In this document: positions 63,120-64,000 of the stretch, piece after piece
How positions within the stretch are numbered: the stretch's first letter is position 1
How the letters are laid out: every line of letters starts with the position of its first letter
NCBI RefSeq assembly: GCF_007670255.1
Contig: NZ_SZVS01000005.1
Location: 1 to 64,000, forward strand
Reading direction: 5' to 3'
Length of the DNA stretch: 64,000 nt
Source of the DNA: Paenarthrobacter nicotinovorans
GTDB taxonomy: Bacteria > Actinomycetota > Actinomycetes > Actinomycetales > Micrococcaceae
The notes under the pieces: model-generated
Told to the model about the DNA's origin: nothing
Seen by the model: the letters and a program-made list of their open reading frames with translations, nothing else
The model's database searches: none
Program-made: the position numbers and the translations under genes

Positions 63120-64000
63120 TTGGCCGCCAGCACACTGAGTGAAGTTGCCCGCCTGGCCGGGGTCTCCCTGGCTACGGCCTCCCGGGTTCTGAACGGCTCG
63201 TCCCGGAAGCCCGCCGAGGAGATCGCGGAGCGGGTCCGGGAGGCCGCCGACAAGCTCGGCTACATTCCCAACGCCCAGGCCCAGGCTCTTGCGAAATCCA
63301 GCTCCGGACTCATCGGACTGGTAGTCCACGACATCGCGGATCCCTACTTCTCAGCCATCGCGCGCGGCGTCCAGGAGGCCGCCCGAAAGCAGAACCGCAT
63401 GGTGTTGCTGGCCAGCACCTCCGGAGCTCCCATGGATGAGAAGGAAGCGGTAGCTGCCTTCGCCGCACGCCGCGCCGACTCCATCGTGATCGCAGGGTCC
63501 CGCTCTGCACGGGAAGAAGACCAGCAGGGCAACGCGGAACTGGCTGCTGAGTTGGATAGATATTGCCGCAACGGGGGACAGGTGGGCGTGGTAGGCCACC
63601 CCGTCGTGGGAGCTGCCGCTTCGGAGGGCTACCACGTGGTGAAGGTTCCCAATGAGGAGCTTGCTTCCGGGCTCGCCGAGCAACTTTCGGCCCACCATGA
63701 CGGCGGATTCGTGATCATCGCCGGTCCGGAGGGGCTGTTCACCTCAGACGACCGCGTCCGCGGCTTCCAGCGTGGCTTGTCCGACGCCGGCCGTCCGGCT
63801 GCCGAAGTCATCCGCACCGGGTTCAATCGTGCCGGAGGTTTCGAGGCGGGCCAGGCGCTGGCGGAACGCATCAAGTCCTCGAAAGAACGGCTCTGCATCT
63901 TCGCCGTCAACGATGTCATGGCCATCGGGGTCGCGGCTGCCCTCCGGCCGGAGGGTGTGTGGATTCCCCGCGATGCCACTGTTGCCGGCTTTGACGACAT
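63120..64000 (+). CDS. LacI-family regulator (partial, cut by window end)
   Basis: At least 293 residues from a TTG at 63120 with a gaggag site upstream; the frame stays open to the window edge. Helix-turn-helix TLSEVARLAGVSLATASRVLNGSSRKP, then periplasmic-binding-like domain up to VAGFDD. Divergent from the Gfo/DUF993/isomerase operon, whose operators it is likely to bind. Confidence 0.92.
   Translation, partial: MAASTLSEVARLAGVSLATASRVLNGSSRKPAEEIAERVREAADKLGYIPNAQAQALAKSSSGLIGLVVHDIADPYFSAIARGVQEAARKQNRMVLLASTSGAPMDEKEAVAAFAARRADSIVIAGSRSAREEDQQGNAELAAELDRYCRNGGQVGVVGHPVVGAAASEGYHVVKVPNEELASGLAEQLSAHHDGGFVIIAGPEGLFTSDDRVRGFQRGLSDAGRPAAEVIRTGFNRAGGFEAGQALAERIKSSKERLCIFAVNDVMAIGVAAALRPEGVWIPRDATVAGFDD

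Noticed and set aside
1..64000. CRISPR arrays, insertion sequences, prophage or tRNA genes
   Set aside because: No regularly spaced direct repeats with unique spacers, transposase motifs, phage genes or tRNA cloverleafs were noticed by reading; a dedicated scan was not possible.

Overview
The window comes from a high-GC actinobacterium, most likely a Micrococcaceae member of the Arthrobacter/Paenarthrobacter group. Pointers are the 5S rRNA and 23S-5S spacer at the left edge, the GC-rich codon use, GTG/TTG starts, and the families present: an HU protein, a CopD-CtaG fusion, Gly-Ser type aspartate decarboxylase, a rhamnulose-phosphate aldolase/dehydrogenase fusion and many LacI regulators. The assignment rests on recognition, not on a search. 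I see no phage, insertion sequence, CRISPR array or tRNA.

Layout. 1-0.34 kb: spacer, 5S rRNA and terminator ending an rRNA operon. 0.4-6.5 kb: patatin-like hydrolase, HU, CopD/CtaG copper and oxidase-assembly fusion, NHL-repeat thioredoxin. 6.6-11.9 kb (minus): membrane protein of unknown function, HerA-like ATPase, acetyltransferase, FAD/NAD(P)-binding protein. 12.2-19.7 kb (plus): a tightly overlapping operon of a polar-amino-acid-type ABC transporter, three luciferase-like flavin monooxygenases and a DUF1684 protein, which looks like a system for importing and oxidatively cleaving a small (perhaps organosulfur) compound. 19.7-26.7 kb: secreted FG-GAP protein, acetyltransferase, XRE regulator with divergent aldo/keto reductase, serine/threonine dehydratase, an orphan binding protein paralogous to that of the operon, and another flavin monooxygenase. 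26.8-32.5 kb: GH15 glycosidase fused to a degenerate trehalose-phosphatase domain; panD between two AEC transporters; a small ABM monooxygenase.

32.5-40.1 kb is a complete L-rhamnose operon (rhaM-rhaI-aldolase/dehydrogenase-rhaB-MFS transporter) with a divergent LacI regulator and paired operator palindromes. 40.2-47.9 kb has two LysR regulators, an M20 amidohydrolase and a RidA (frameshifted)-racemase-ABC operon, which suggests uptake and processing of an acylated or unusual amino acid. 47.9-58.2 kb is a pentose locus: araB-araD-araA-aldose epimerase, a LacI repressor, xylB, xylA and a divergent ROK regulator. 58.3-59.6 kb encodes a YihY/BrkB membrane protein and a small basic protein. 59.7-64 kb holds an overlapping three-gene operon (Gfo/Idh/MocA oxidoreductase, DUF993 aldolase-like protein, sugar isomerase) with a divergent LacI gene cut by the window end, probably a sugar or polyol pathway whose substrate is not evident.

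The most notable unexplained structure is a family of four ~70-bp intergenic palindromes (near 9.95, 24.4, 40.1 and 47.9 kb) with long, covarying arms. Three sit between convergent genes, and three gene 3' ends run into the repeat so that it supplies the stop codon.
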